Part shown: positions 1-4,110 of the stretch, in pieces
Position numbering within the stretch: position 1 is the stretch's first letter
How the letters are laid out: each line of letters starts with the position of its first letter
Source: an uncultured Eubacteriales bacterium
GTDB taxonomy: Bacteria; Bacillota; Clostridia; Christensenellales; CAG-917
Assembly: GCA_900553825.1 (NCBI GenBank)
Contig: USEV01000021.1
Location: forward strand, 1 to 9,132
DNA: 9,132 bases
Reading direction: 5' to 3'
The notes under the pieces: model-generated
Database searches by the model: none
Seen by the model: only the letters and a program-made list of their open reading frames with translations
Told to the model about the DNA's origin: nothing
Program-made: the position numbers and the translations under genes

Positions 1-41
1 CCTCTACGTCTCGTGGGCTCGGAGATGTGTATAAGAGACAG
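1..41 (+). other. Nextera sequencing adapter left on the contig end (artefact)
   Basis: Positions 8-41 match the 34-base Illumina Nextera read-2 transposase adapter, ending in the 19-base Tn5 mosaic end at 23-41. Positions 1-7 (CCTCTAC) match the last seven bases of an i7 index as written in the adapter oligo (TCCTCTAC, recalled as N712). This is library DNA rather than genome. Real sequence begins at or just after 42, and the first few bases after the junction may also be unreliable. Confidence 0.97.
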
Positions 42-46
42 CCTTA

Positions 47-67
47 CGAATCCCTGAGGGCGCACCA
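47..67 (+). tRNA. probable 3' remnant of a tRNA gene, possibly tRNA-Arg
   Basis: From position 47 the sequence reads like the end of a tRNA: CGAAT from the T-loop, a T-stem 3' strand (52-56), a seven-base acceptor strand AGGGCGC (57-63), discriminator A (64) and encoded CCA (65-67). A terminator hairpin follows at once, as after the tRNA-Lys gene further on. An acceptor strand ending GGGCGC with discriminator A is common in bacterial tRNA-Arg. Bases 42-46 (CCTTA) do not fit a T-arm, where GGGTT or similar is expected, so the junction with the adapter may be corrupt. The rest of the gene lies outside the window. Confidence 0.42.
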
Positions 68-96
68 AAAAACCCACCTGATGGTGGGTTTTTCTT
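68..96. terminator. strong intrinsic terminator, symmetrical
   Basis: A perfect 11-bp stem, AAAAACCCACC (68-78) with GGTGGGTTTTT (83-93), closes a four-base TGAT loop. The T-tract continues as TTTTTCTT. The A-tract on the other arm means it could also stop leftward transcription. It most likely ends the truncated tRNA transcript at the contig edge. Confidence 0.85.
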
Positions 97-192
97 ATTT
101 GGTTGATTGCTCGGGACGAGCGGCACGGCAAGATGCCGCGGGCGCTTTCAAAAGCCGGAAGGTCGCGGGTATAGGGCGGCTTGAAAACCGGG

Positions 193-236
193 CGCCGGGT
201 ACGGTTCTCTGCTTCGTGCCCGGCGGCTCCTTTTTT
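193..236 (+). terminator. terminator-like hairpin followed by six T
   Basis: CGCCGGGTACG (193-203) pairs with CGTGCCCGGCG (215-225) over 11 bp with one G-T wobble and an 11-base loop. Five bases later comes TTTTTT (231-236). The gap between stem and T-tract is longer than ideal. No gene precedes it in the previous 95 bases, so it would end either a small structured RNA at about 97-236 or read-through from the left. Confidence 0.55.
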
Positions 237-307
237 ATTGGGAATTAAAAACAGTTGAAATGCGGATTTCTATGTCCAGCTCAAAAAAATCATTTGCGAT
301 AAATAAT

Positions 308-424
308 ACGAATCGTGTTGCGGCGCGTTGCAGGAGTGTTGCGGGAGTGGCGTTTCGCCTTTTGAAAGTGACTGTTTTGCGGGATATTTTTTTGTGCCGC
401 GGAGATTTGCCGCACGAATCGTGT
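308..424. repeat. two copies of ACGAATCGTGT, each with a palindromic core
   Basis: The 11-mer ACGAATCGTGT occurs at 308-318 and 414-424. With flanking bases the second copy forms a 5-1-5 palindrome, CACGA-A-TCGTG (413-423). The first is TACGA-A-TCGTG (307-317), matching in four of five arm pairs. A looser relative, ACACGATATGTGT, lies near 454. This resembles operator half-site geometry, but no promoter or gene could be tied to it. Confidence 0.35.
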
Positions 425-861
425 AATATGTTGCGCGACGCTTCGAAAATATAACACGATATGTGTTTCGGTTTTGTTGAATTTGTGTCAGAAGGTAAGG
501 GCAGGCTTCGGTGAGGCGGGCTGCCGCTCCGACTCGATTGCGGGAGTGACGAGCGGGTTTGCGGTGGGCGCTAGCGGAGCGCATTGATTATGGTGCGTTT
601 CTTCGTGTCGGGATGAAAGATAGTGCGACAATTTTGAAGAGGTTTGCGTGCCGCGGTGTATGGATACGGGCTTGAGGGCTGTCGGTTGCGCGAATATCGG
701 GCAAGAGGCTCGGCGATTTTTAAAATTCGAGCGGCACGGGAGCTCACACCCGTCCGATGTCGGGCACTTTTGTGCTCTCTGAGGTGTGTTTGCGGGGGCC
801 TCGGGAATTTTGCCGTTGTGCCGATGAGCGTGCAGTGTGACAGTGCAAAAAACAACCTGCG

Positions 862-880
862 ACGGGGCGCAATTCCCCGT
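862..880. repeat. hairpin just upstream of the tRNA promoter
   Basis: ACGGGG (862-867) and CCCCGT (875-880) form a perfect 6-bp stem with a seven-base loop, eight bases before the -35 element of the tRNA promoter. Neither strand has a T-tract after the stem, so I do not call it a terminator. It may be an operator or a chance inverted repeat. Confidence 0.35.
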
Positions 881-887
881 AAAACCG

Positions 888-916
888 TTGACAAGCACCT
901 GCCGTTATGCTAAAAT
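888..916 (+). promoter_or_regulatory. strong extended -10 sigma-A promoter for the tRNA cluster
   Basis: A perfect -35 TTGACA (888-893), a 17-base spacer and -10 TAAAAT (911-916) preceded by TGC (908-910), the extended -10 motif. Transcription should start near 923, leaving about 28 bases before the first tRNA. Near-consensus elements are expected for a stable-RNA operon. Confidence 0.9.
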
Positions 917-944
917 CTTCAAGCATTAGAGCGTGAAGATGCTT
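915..944. repeat. nested inverted repeats over the tRNA transcription start
   Basis: ATCTTCA (915-921) pairs with TGAAGAT (934-940). An alternative pairing joins AAGCAT (921-926) with ATGCTT (939-944). The first repeat overlaps the -10 element and spans the predicted start, so it could be an operator. The second would fold in the leader RNA and might mark a processing site ahead of the first tRNA. Confidence 0.4.
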
Positions 945-950
945 CGGCCT

Positions 951-1024
951 GCGGGTGTAGTTCAATGGTAGAATACCAGCCTTCCAAGCTGGCTACGTGG
1001 GTTCGATTCCCATCACCCGCTCCA
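951..1024 (+). tRNA. tRNA-Gly (anticodon TCC)
   Basis: A complete cloverleaf: acceptor GCGGGTG pairs with CACCCGC (1014-1020). The anticodon stem CCAGC/GCTGG holds loop CTTCCAA with anticodon TCC, which reads GGA. The T-loop is canonical (TTCGATT), the discriminator is T and CCA is encoded. It is the first gene of a five-tRNA cluster. Confidence 0.96.
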
Positions 1025-1027
1025 TAA

Positions 1028-1104
1028 GAGCCTGTAGCTCAGCAGGATAGAGCAACGGCCTTCTAAGCCGTGTGTCGGGAGTTCGAATCTCTTCAGGCTC
1101 GCCA
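1028..1104 (+). tRNA. tRNA-Arg (anticodon TCT)
   Basis: Acceptor GAGCCTG pairs with CAGGCTC (1094-1100). The anticodon stem ACGGC/GCCGT holds loop CTTCTAA with anticodon TCT, which reads AGA. The T-loop is TTCGAAT, the discriminator G, and CCA is encoded. It lies three bases after tRNA-Gly, so the two must be separated by processing of a common transcript. Confidence 0.96.
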
Positions 1105-1105
1105 T

Positions 1106-1183
1106 GGTGGGTATGGCGCAGTTGGTTAGCGCGTCAGGTTGTGGCCCTGAAGGCCGTGGGTTCGAATCCCACTACTCACCCCA
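1106..1183 (+). tRNA. tRNA-His (anticodon GTG)
   Basis: The anticodon stem TCAGG/CCTGA holds loop TTGTGGC with anticodon GTG. The histidine identity pair is present: an extra 5' G (1106) faces discriminator C (1180). The acceptor stem continues from G1107 with one G-T wobble. CCA is encoded at 1181-1183. Only one base separates it from tRNA-Arg. Confidence 0.96.
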
Positions 1184-1192
1184 AACAGAAAT

Positions 1193-1208
1193 CTCGGCGG
1201 ATGCCGAG
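1193..1208. repeat. hairpin between tRNA-His and tRNA-Gln
   Basis: CTCGGC (1193-1198) and GCCGAG (1203-1208) form a perfect 6-bp stem around GGAT in the only sizeable spacer of the tRNA cluster. No T-tract follows, so it is unlikely to terminate. A role in precursor processing is an inference. Confidence 0.5.
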
Positions 1209-1212
1209 CCGT

Positions 1213-1287
1213 AGGGGTATCGCCAAGCGGTAAGGCACCAGATTTTGATTCTGGCATTCGTTGGTTCGAATCCATCTACCCCTGCCA
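1213..1287 (+). tRNA. tRNA-Gln (anticodon TTG)
   Basis: Acceptor AGGGGTA pairs perfectly with TACCCCT (1277-1283). The anticodon stem CCAGA/TCTGG holds loop TTTTGAT with anticodon TTG, which reads CAA. The discriminator is G and CCA is encoded at 1285-1287. The start is set at A1213 because starting one base earlier would mispair the acceptor stem. Confidence 0.95.
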
Positions 1288-1291
1288 GAAT

Positions 1292-1367
1292 GACTCACTA
1301 GCTCAGTTGGTAGAGCACCGCACTTTTAATGCGATGGTCCGGAGTTCGAGTCTCCGGTGGGTCACCA
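1292..1367 (+). tRNA. tRNA-Lys (anticodon TTT)
   Basis: Acceptor GACTCAC pairs with GTGGGTC (1357-1363) with one T-G wobble. The anticodon stem CGCA/TGCG holds loop CTTTTAA with anticodon TTT. The discriminator is A and CCA is encoded at 1365-1367. It is the last tRNA of the cluster and runs directly into a terminator. Its final 16 bases are also the start of an 84-base direct repeat whose second copy lies at 1536-1619. Confidence 0.96.
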
Positions 1368-1435
1368 AGAAAAAGGGCACCGAAAGCGGTGCTCTTTTTC
1401 TTTACCCGTCGGTGACGAGAACTCCGCAGGAGTTC
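1352..1435. repeat. 84-base direct repeat, copy A (tRNA-Lys tail plus terminator)
   Basis: This copy contains the T-stem 3' strand, acceptor strand and CCA of tRNA-Lys (1352-1367), the terminator hairpin (1367-1402), a linker and a small hairpin, GAACTCC/GGAGTTC (1419-1435). It matches 1536-1619 at 80 of 84 positions with no gaps. Identity ends sharply on both sides. Confidence 0.95.
1367..1403 (+). terminator. terminator of the tRNA cluster
   Basis: A 15-bp stem (1367-1381 with 1388-1402, one G-T wobble) carries A-rich and T-rich flanks, so the T-tract TCTTTTTCTTT forms the 3' arm and tail. The loop is GAAAGC. It begins at the last base of the CCA end of tRNA-Lys. The structure is symmetrical enough to act in both directions. 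Confidence 0.9.
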
Positions 1436-1535
1436 GGCGGCGGCAAATGCCGACGCTTGCGCTTGATGTACTTAAAGAGAGGTAGAGAACATGACAGACG
1501 ATGAGCCAAACGGAGTCTTGCGCTCGTGCGCAGCC

Positions 1536-1619
1536 CTCCGGTGGGTCACCAAGAAAAAGAGCACCGAAAGTGGTGCTCTTTTTCTTTACCCGTCGGTGAC
1601 GAGAACTCCACAAGAGTTC
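1536..1619. repeat. 84-base direct repeat, copy B (detached tRNA-Lys tail plus terminator)
   Basis: It repeats the last 16 bases of tRNA-Lys and everything to 1435 with four substitutions, but no tRNA body precedes it. The 100 bases between the copies (1436-1535) hold short hairpins (1441-1452 and 1519-1532) and only faint resemblance to the missing tRNA part (GGTAGAG near 1481, CGGAGT near 1511). This suggests an incomplete duplication of the tRNA-Lys locus or the scar of an element that used the tRNA 3' end as its attachment site. Confidence 0.93.
1551..1587. terminator. bidirectional terminator between the tRNA cluster and the leftward genes
   Basis: A perfect 15-bp stem, 1551-1565 with 1572-1586, has loop GAAAGT. 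The wobble pair of copy A is a Watson-Crick A-T here. Read leftward, the structure also ends in a T-tract and lies about 40 bases past the phosphodiesterase stop codon, so it probably ends the dinB-rdgB-phosphodiesterase transcript. Confidence 0.88.
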
Positions 1620-1623
1620 TTTG

Positions 1624-2085
1624 TCAGATTCTCACTATTTTTGTAAAGGCTCTGCCGCCCTGGATGACCGTGTAGGCGTAGGTGGGGGCACCGTAGGCGG
1701 GGGCGGAAAGCGAACCCGGGTTGACCAGCGTGACCGTGCCGTGTTCCACCGTTTCCGCGATGTGCGTATGCCCGAAAAAGACCAGACGGCAACCGAGCTC
1801 CTCGGCGCGCAGAGTCAGGTTGAGCAAATCCGTCTTTACGCCGTACAGGTGCCCGTGCGTCAAAAACACTTTCATGTCCTCGATGTCGAGGACAAGCTCG
1901 TCGGGGGCGGGAAGGGAATCGCAATTGCCTTTCACCGCGTAGAAACCGCGGTGTTCCAGAAGGGGAGCGACGCGCGACAACCCGTCGCCGAGGAAGAGGA
2001 CATAGTCGCTCTCCTGCGCCAGGGCGACGAGGTGTTCGGGGAGCTCGCAGTAGTGTATGTCGGAAAAGGCAATTATTGTTTTCAT
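1624..2085 (-). CDS. YfcE/YsnB-type metallophosphoesterase
   Basis: A 153-residue small phosphodiesterase of the calcineurin-like superfamily (Metallophos_2 type, like E. coli YfcE, M. jannaschii MJ0936 and B. subtilis YsnB). All metal-binding blocks are visible in order: SDIH (D9, H11), GD (D34), GNCD (N54), THGH (H77, H79) and GHTH (H106, H108), followed by the NPGS motif (122-125). The length is normal for the family. Enzymes of this group hydrolyse phosphodiesters with Mn2+ or similar metals in vitro, and the physiological substrate is not settled. The ATG is seven bases beyond the rdgB stop codon on this strand. The only ribosome-binding-like GGAGG lies 12-13 bases upstream and can pair with CCTCC next to the start, so translation may be coupled to rdgB. 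Pairing with rdgB repeats the B. subtilis ysnA-ysnB order. Confidence 0.92.
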   Translation of the reverse strand: MKTIIAFSDIHYCELPEHLVALAQESDYVLFLGDGLSRVAPLLEHRGFYAVKGNCDSLPAPDELVLDIEDMKVFLTHGHLYGVKTDLLNLTLRAEELGCRLVFFGHTHIAETVEHGTVTLVNPGSLSAPAYGAPTYAYTVIQGGRAFTKIVRI

Positions 2086-2086
2086 G

Positions 2087-2104
2087 GGAGGTTACAAGCC
2101 CTCC
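2087..2104 (-). promoter_or_regulatory. hairpin masking the Shine-Dalgarno ahead of the phosphodiesterase
   Basis: On the minus strand GGAGG (2104-2100) can pair with CCTCC (2091-2087) around an eight-base loop that contains the rdgB TAA stop. The ATG follows one base after the stem. A ribosome finishing rdgB would open the stem, which would couple the two genes. This is an inference from sequence alone. Confidence 0.4.
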
Positions 2105-2676
2105 TCGGTGAGCTTGAGCAACATATTGTGCAGGGCGCGGGAGCGGTGGCTGACGGAATTTTTCTCCTCGGGGGTGGCTTCGGCAAAGGTCTTGCCGAGC
2201 TCGGGCGAGAAGAAGAGCGGGTCGTAGCCGAAGCCGCCTTTGCCGCGTTCCTCCTCTAGGACGGTTCCGTCGACTCTGCCTTCGGCAGTCAGTTCCCTGC
2301 CGTCGGGGAAGCACACCGCGATGACGGAGCAGAAGTGCGCGTCACGCGGTTTGCCGGCGAGGTTTCTGAGGAGAAGGGCATTGTTCTTTTTGTCGTCGTG
2401 TTCCTCGCCCGCATAGCGTGCGGAATAGACGCCCGGGGCGCCATTCAAAGCGTCCACCATGAGCCCGCTGTCATCGGCAAGGGCGGCAAGCCCCGTCATG
2501 TCGCGTATGGTGCGCGCCTTTATGAGTGCGTTCTCGGTGAGGGTTTCGCCCGTTTCCGCGATGTCGATGTCGATGCCGAGGTCGGAAAGCGAATACGCCT
2601 CCTCGAAAAATCCGCCGAGAATGGCGCGGATCTCGCGGAGTTTGTTTGCGTTGTTGGTTGCGATTGCGATTTTCAT
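2092..2676 (-). CDS. rdgB: XTP/dITP diphosphatase (HAM1/RdgB family)
   Basis: A 194-residue housekeeping enzyme that hydrolyses non-canonical purine nucleotides (XTP, dITP, ITP) to monophosphates and so keeps deaminated bases out of DNA and RNA. Family blocks are present in order: nucleotide-binding ATNNANKLREI near the N-terminus (6-16), TLTENALIKAR (46-55), the DDSGL catalytic block with D69 (68-72), GVYSARYAG (82-90), GGFGYDPLFF (147-156) and SVSHRSRAL (174-182). The length is typical. I chose the ATG at 2676 rather than one eight codons upstream, because MKIAIATNN is the conserved start and AGAGGA precedes it at proper spacing. It lies 97 bases after dinB with no clear terminator between, so it may be cotranscribed with dinB. 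All three leftward genes concern nucleotide or DNA quality, loosely. Confidence 0.96.
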   Translation of the reverse strand: MKIAIATNNANKLREIRAILGGFFEEAYSLSDLGIDIDIAETGETLTENALIKARTIRDMTGLAALADDSGLMVDALNGAPGVYSARYAGEEHDDKKNNALLLRNLAGKPRDAHFCSVIAVCFPDGRELTAEGRVDGTVLEEERGKGGFGYDPLFFSPELGKTFAEATPEEKNSVSHRSRALHNMLLKLTEEGL

Positions 2677-2773
2677 ATCTTCCTCTCGATTATGCCGCAT
2701 TTACAAAACGCGGGTTTTATCGTACTGTTTTGGTGCTTTAACTTTGCGTTATGGCGCGCTCGGCTTTTCCGTT

Positions 2774-4006
2774 TCAGCGTTTGAAGGGCAAGAAATCGTC
2801 CTCCTCGTGCAAGCCGCCGGTGAGGTCGTCACCTATGTTCACGCCGCGTTTCACCGCCTTGTAGCCGTACTTGTTTCTGATTGCGTCCACGCTCTTTTCC
2901 AACCTGTCCTCGCGCTCCGAAAACTCCTCGTCAAAGAGCGAAAGTTGCACGACATTCCCGTCGGTCAGCCTCGTCGCGCCCACAGAAACTGCGCGGAGCG
3001 GCGCGGGGAAGGCGTGGAGTTTCGGCAGCAAGCTGATTGCCTTTTCCGCTATGTCCGTGGCATTGGAAGTCGGGGCGGGCAGGGTGCATTGCGCGGACTT
3101 GGAGTTGAGCGTCGTCGCTTCACGCACCGAAAGGCTCACCCCCTCCGCGGACAGCGCGTAACGCCTGAGACGCATCGCGACGAGCTCCGAAAGGGCGTAG
3201 ACCACCGTTCTGAAGTCCTCCTCCGTGGTCATGTCGCGCGGCGTCGTCGTGCCGTGGCTCACACTTTTCGGGATGCGCTTTTCGTAGTAATACGCCACTT
3301 CGCCGCGTTCCGTCCCGCGCGCCGCGTCGGACATCTTGTCCGCTATGATTCCGAACTGTCCTCGCAACATCGCGGTGTCTGCGGCGGCAAGCTTGCGGAT
3401 GGTGGTTATGCCGAGTTTTTTGAGCTTTTCAGCCGTCTTTCTGCCTATCATGATGAGCTCCGCGGGGGACATATCGCCGATTATGTCCATATAGTTTTCC
3501 CGCGAAAGCACGACGGTTGCGTCGGGCTTTTTGAGGTCGCTCCCGAGCTTTGCGAGCACCTTCGTGAAGGATACGCCCACGGATATGGTGAGCCCGGTGC
3601 GCGCCTTGACCGTTTCGCGGATTTTGTCCGCGAGCTCTTTCCCCGTCATGTTGAACAGCCGCAACGAGCCCGTGACATCCAGCCAGCACTCGTCCAGACC
3701 GAAACTCTCCACGCGGTCGGTGAACTCCGTGTATATGGCAAACACCTGCTTGCTGATGCGCACATACTCGTCGTAATGCGGCGGCAGAAAGACTATGTCG
3801 GGGCACTTCCTGCGCGCAATCCACAGCGCCTCTCCCGTTGCGACGCCCGCCTCTTTTGCGAGCATATTCTTCGCGAGCACGATGCCGTGACGCACCTCGG
3901 GATTACCGCTGACAGCGATGGGCATCCCGTCGTACTCGGGGTGAGAAAGTTGCTCGACCGAGGCGTAAAAATTGTTCAGGTCGCAATGCAGTATCGTGCG
4001 CTCCAT
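2774..4006 (-). CDS. dinB: DNA polymerase IV (Y-family, translesion)
   Basis: A 410-residue Y-family polymerase that copies past damaged bases, normally at forks via the sliding clamp. The palm/finger region begins with CDLNNFYASVE: D9 is the first metal ligand and Y14 sits at the steric-gate position that excludes ribonucleotides. The second acidic pair is D105-E106 in FGLDECWLDVTG. A helix-hairpin-helix segment with GRKTAEKLKKLG follows, then the little-finger domain. The clamp-binding motif QLSLF lies near residue 360 with about 50 residues after it, as in other Firmicutes DinBs. The start MERTILHCD is the conserved one. An upstream in-frame start would read through the promoter. No ribosome binding site precedes the ATG, and the -10 box ends six bases before it, so the mRNA is probably leaderless. 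No LexA-like box was seen, so SOS control is not evident. Confidence 0.96.
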   Translation of the reverse strand: MERTILHCDLNNFYASVEQLSHPEYDGMPIAVSGNPEVRHGIVLAKNMLAKEAGVATGEALWIARRKCPDIVFLPPHYDEYVRISKQVFAIYTEFTDRVESFGLDECWLDVTGSLRLFNMTGKELADKIRETVKARTGLTISVGVSFTKVLAKLGSDLKKPDATVVLSRENYMDIIGDMSPAELIMIGRKTAEKLKKLGITTIRKLAAADTAMLRGQFGIIADKMSDAARGTERGEVAYYYEKRIPKSVSHGTTTPRDMTTEEDFRTVVYALSELVAMRLRRYALSAEGVSLSVREATTLNSKSAQCTLPAPTSNATDIAEKAISLLPKLHAFPAPLRAVSVGATRLTDGNVVQLSLFDEEFSEREDRLEKSVDAIRNKYGYKAVKRGVNIGDDLTGGLHEEDDFLPFKR

Positions 4007-4012
4007 GAGCGT

Positions 4013-4041
4013 ATTATACACAATTTCCTGTTGCAAAACAA
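4013..4041 (-). promoter_or_regulatory. dinB promoter, predicted leaderless
   Basis: Read on the minus strand, TATAAT (4018-4013) is a perfect -10. A -35-like TTGTTT (4041-4036) lies 17 bases upstream. The start codon A is the seventh base after TATAAT, exactly where transcription normally begins, and no Shine-Dalgarno fits between. The -35 is weak (3 of 6). Confidence 0.7.
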
Positions 4042-4044
4042 CAG
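4028..4044. promoter_or_regulatory. 6-5-6 palindrome overlapping both divergent -35 elements
   Basis: CTGTTG and CAACAG flank CAAAA in a perfect inverted repeat. The -35 of galE (4031-4036) and that of dinB (4036-4041) both fall inside it and share base 4036. A protein bound here would control both directions, and polymerase could probably occupy only one promoter at a time. The cognate regulator is unknown. Confidence 0.5.
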
Positions 4045-4059
4045 TGCAAGAGGTATAAT
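4031..4059 (+). promoter_or_regulatory. sigma-A promoter of the galE-mcsA-mcsB-clpC operon
   Basis: TTGCAA (4031-4036, 4 of 6 consensus), a 17-base spacer and a perfect TATAAT (4054-4059). The predicted start near 4066 gives a leader of about 45 bases. I found no CtsR operator (tandem GGTCAAA-type heptads) and no CIRCE element here, although clpC operons in Bacillota often carry one. Confidence 0.85.
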
Positions 4060-4110
4060 TATCACAGATTATTTCGGGCGTGCACCGGGGTGCGCGCAAA
4101 GGAGAAAACA

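Larger units (their letters stand above)
97..861. other. long stretch without a recognisable gene
   Basis: I see no protein-coding gene here. The open frames on both strands are short, overlap one another, lack good ribosome binding sites and give low-complexity Arg/Ala/Pro/Ser-rich translations with no recognisable motif. The stretch does hold structure: alternative hairpins at 120-139 (GCGGCA with TGCCGC, or CGGCA with TGCCG), a pairing of TTTCAA-aa-GCC (146-156) with GGCTTGAAA (178-186), and a terminator-like hairpin at 193-236. It also has an 11-base direct repeat ACGAATCGTGT at 308-318 and 414-424. It could be a degraded gene, a non-coding RNA region or plain intergenic DNA. Confidence 0.6.

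Noticed and set aside
862..880. Hairpin ACGGGG/CCCCGT considered as a terminator
   Set aside because: No T-tract follows the stem on either strand in the required position.
488..898. Overlapping minus-strand open frames of 136 and 107 codons
   Set aside because: Low-complexity Arg/Ala/Pro/Ser-rich translations with no motif, no ribosome binding site, and overlap with the strong tRNA promoter.
97..950. CRISPR array or insertion-sequence ends
   Set aside because: No regularly spaced repeats, no transposase frame and no terminal inverted repeats with target duplications were seen.
1307..1504. Open frame of 65 codons on the plus strand
   Set aside because: It begins inside tRNA-Lys and runs through the tRNA 3' end and the terminator, so it is a shadow of RNA features.
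1491..1646. Small open frame of 51 residues beginning ATGACAGACGATGAG, with a weak AGAGAGG upstream
   Set aside because: Most of it translates the detached tRNA-Lys tail and the terminator stem, and it runs into the end of the convergent phosphodiesterase gene. No protein-like features.
4007..4110. Search for a CtsR operator, CIRCE or LexA box between dinB and galE
   Set aside because: No tandem GGTCAAA-type heptads, no TTAGCACTC/GAGTGCTAA repeat and no GAAC-N4-GTTC-type box were found. Only the CTGTTG/CAACAG palindrome stands out.
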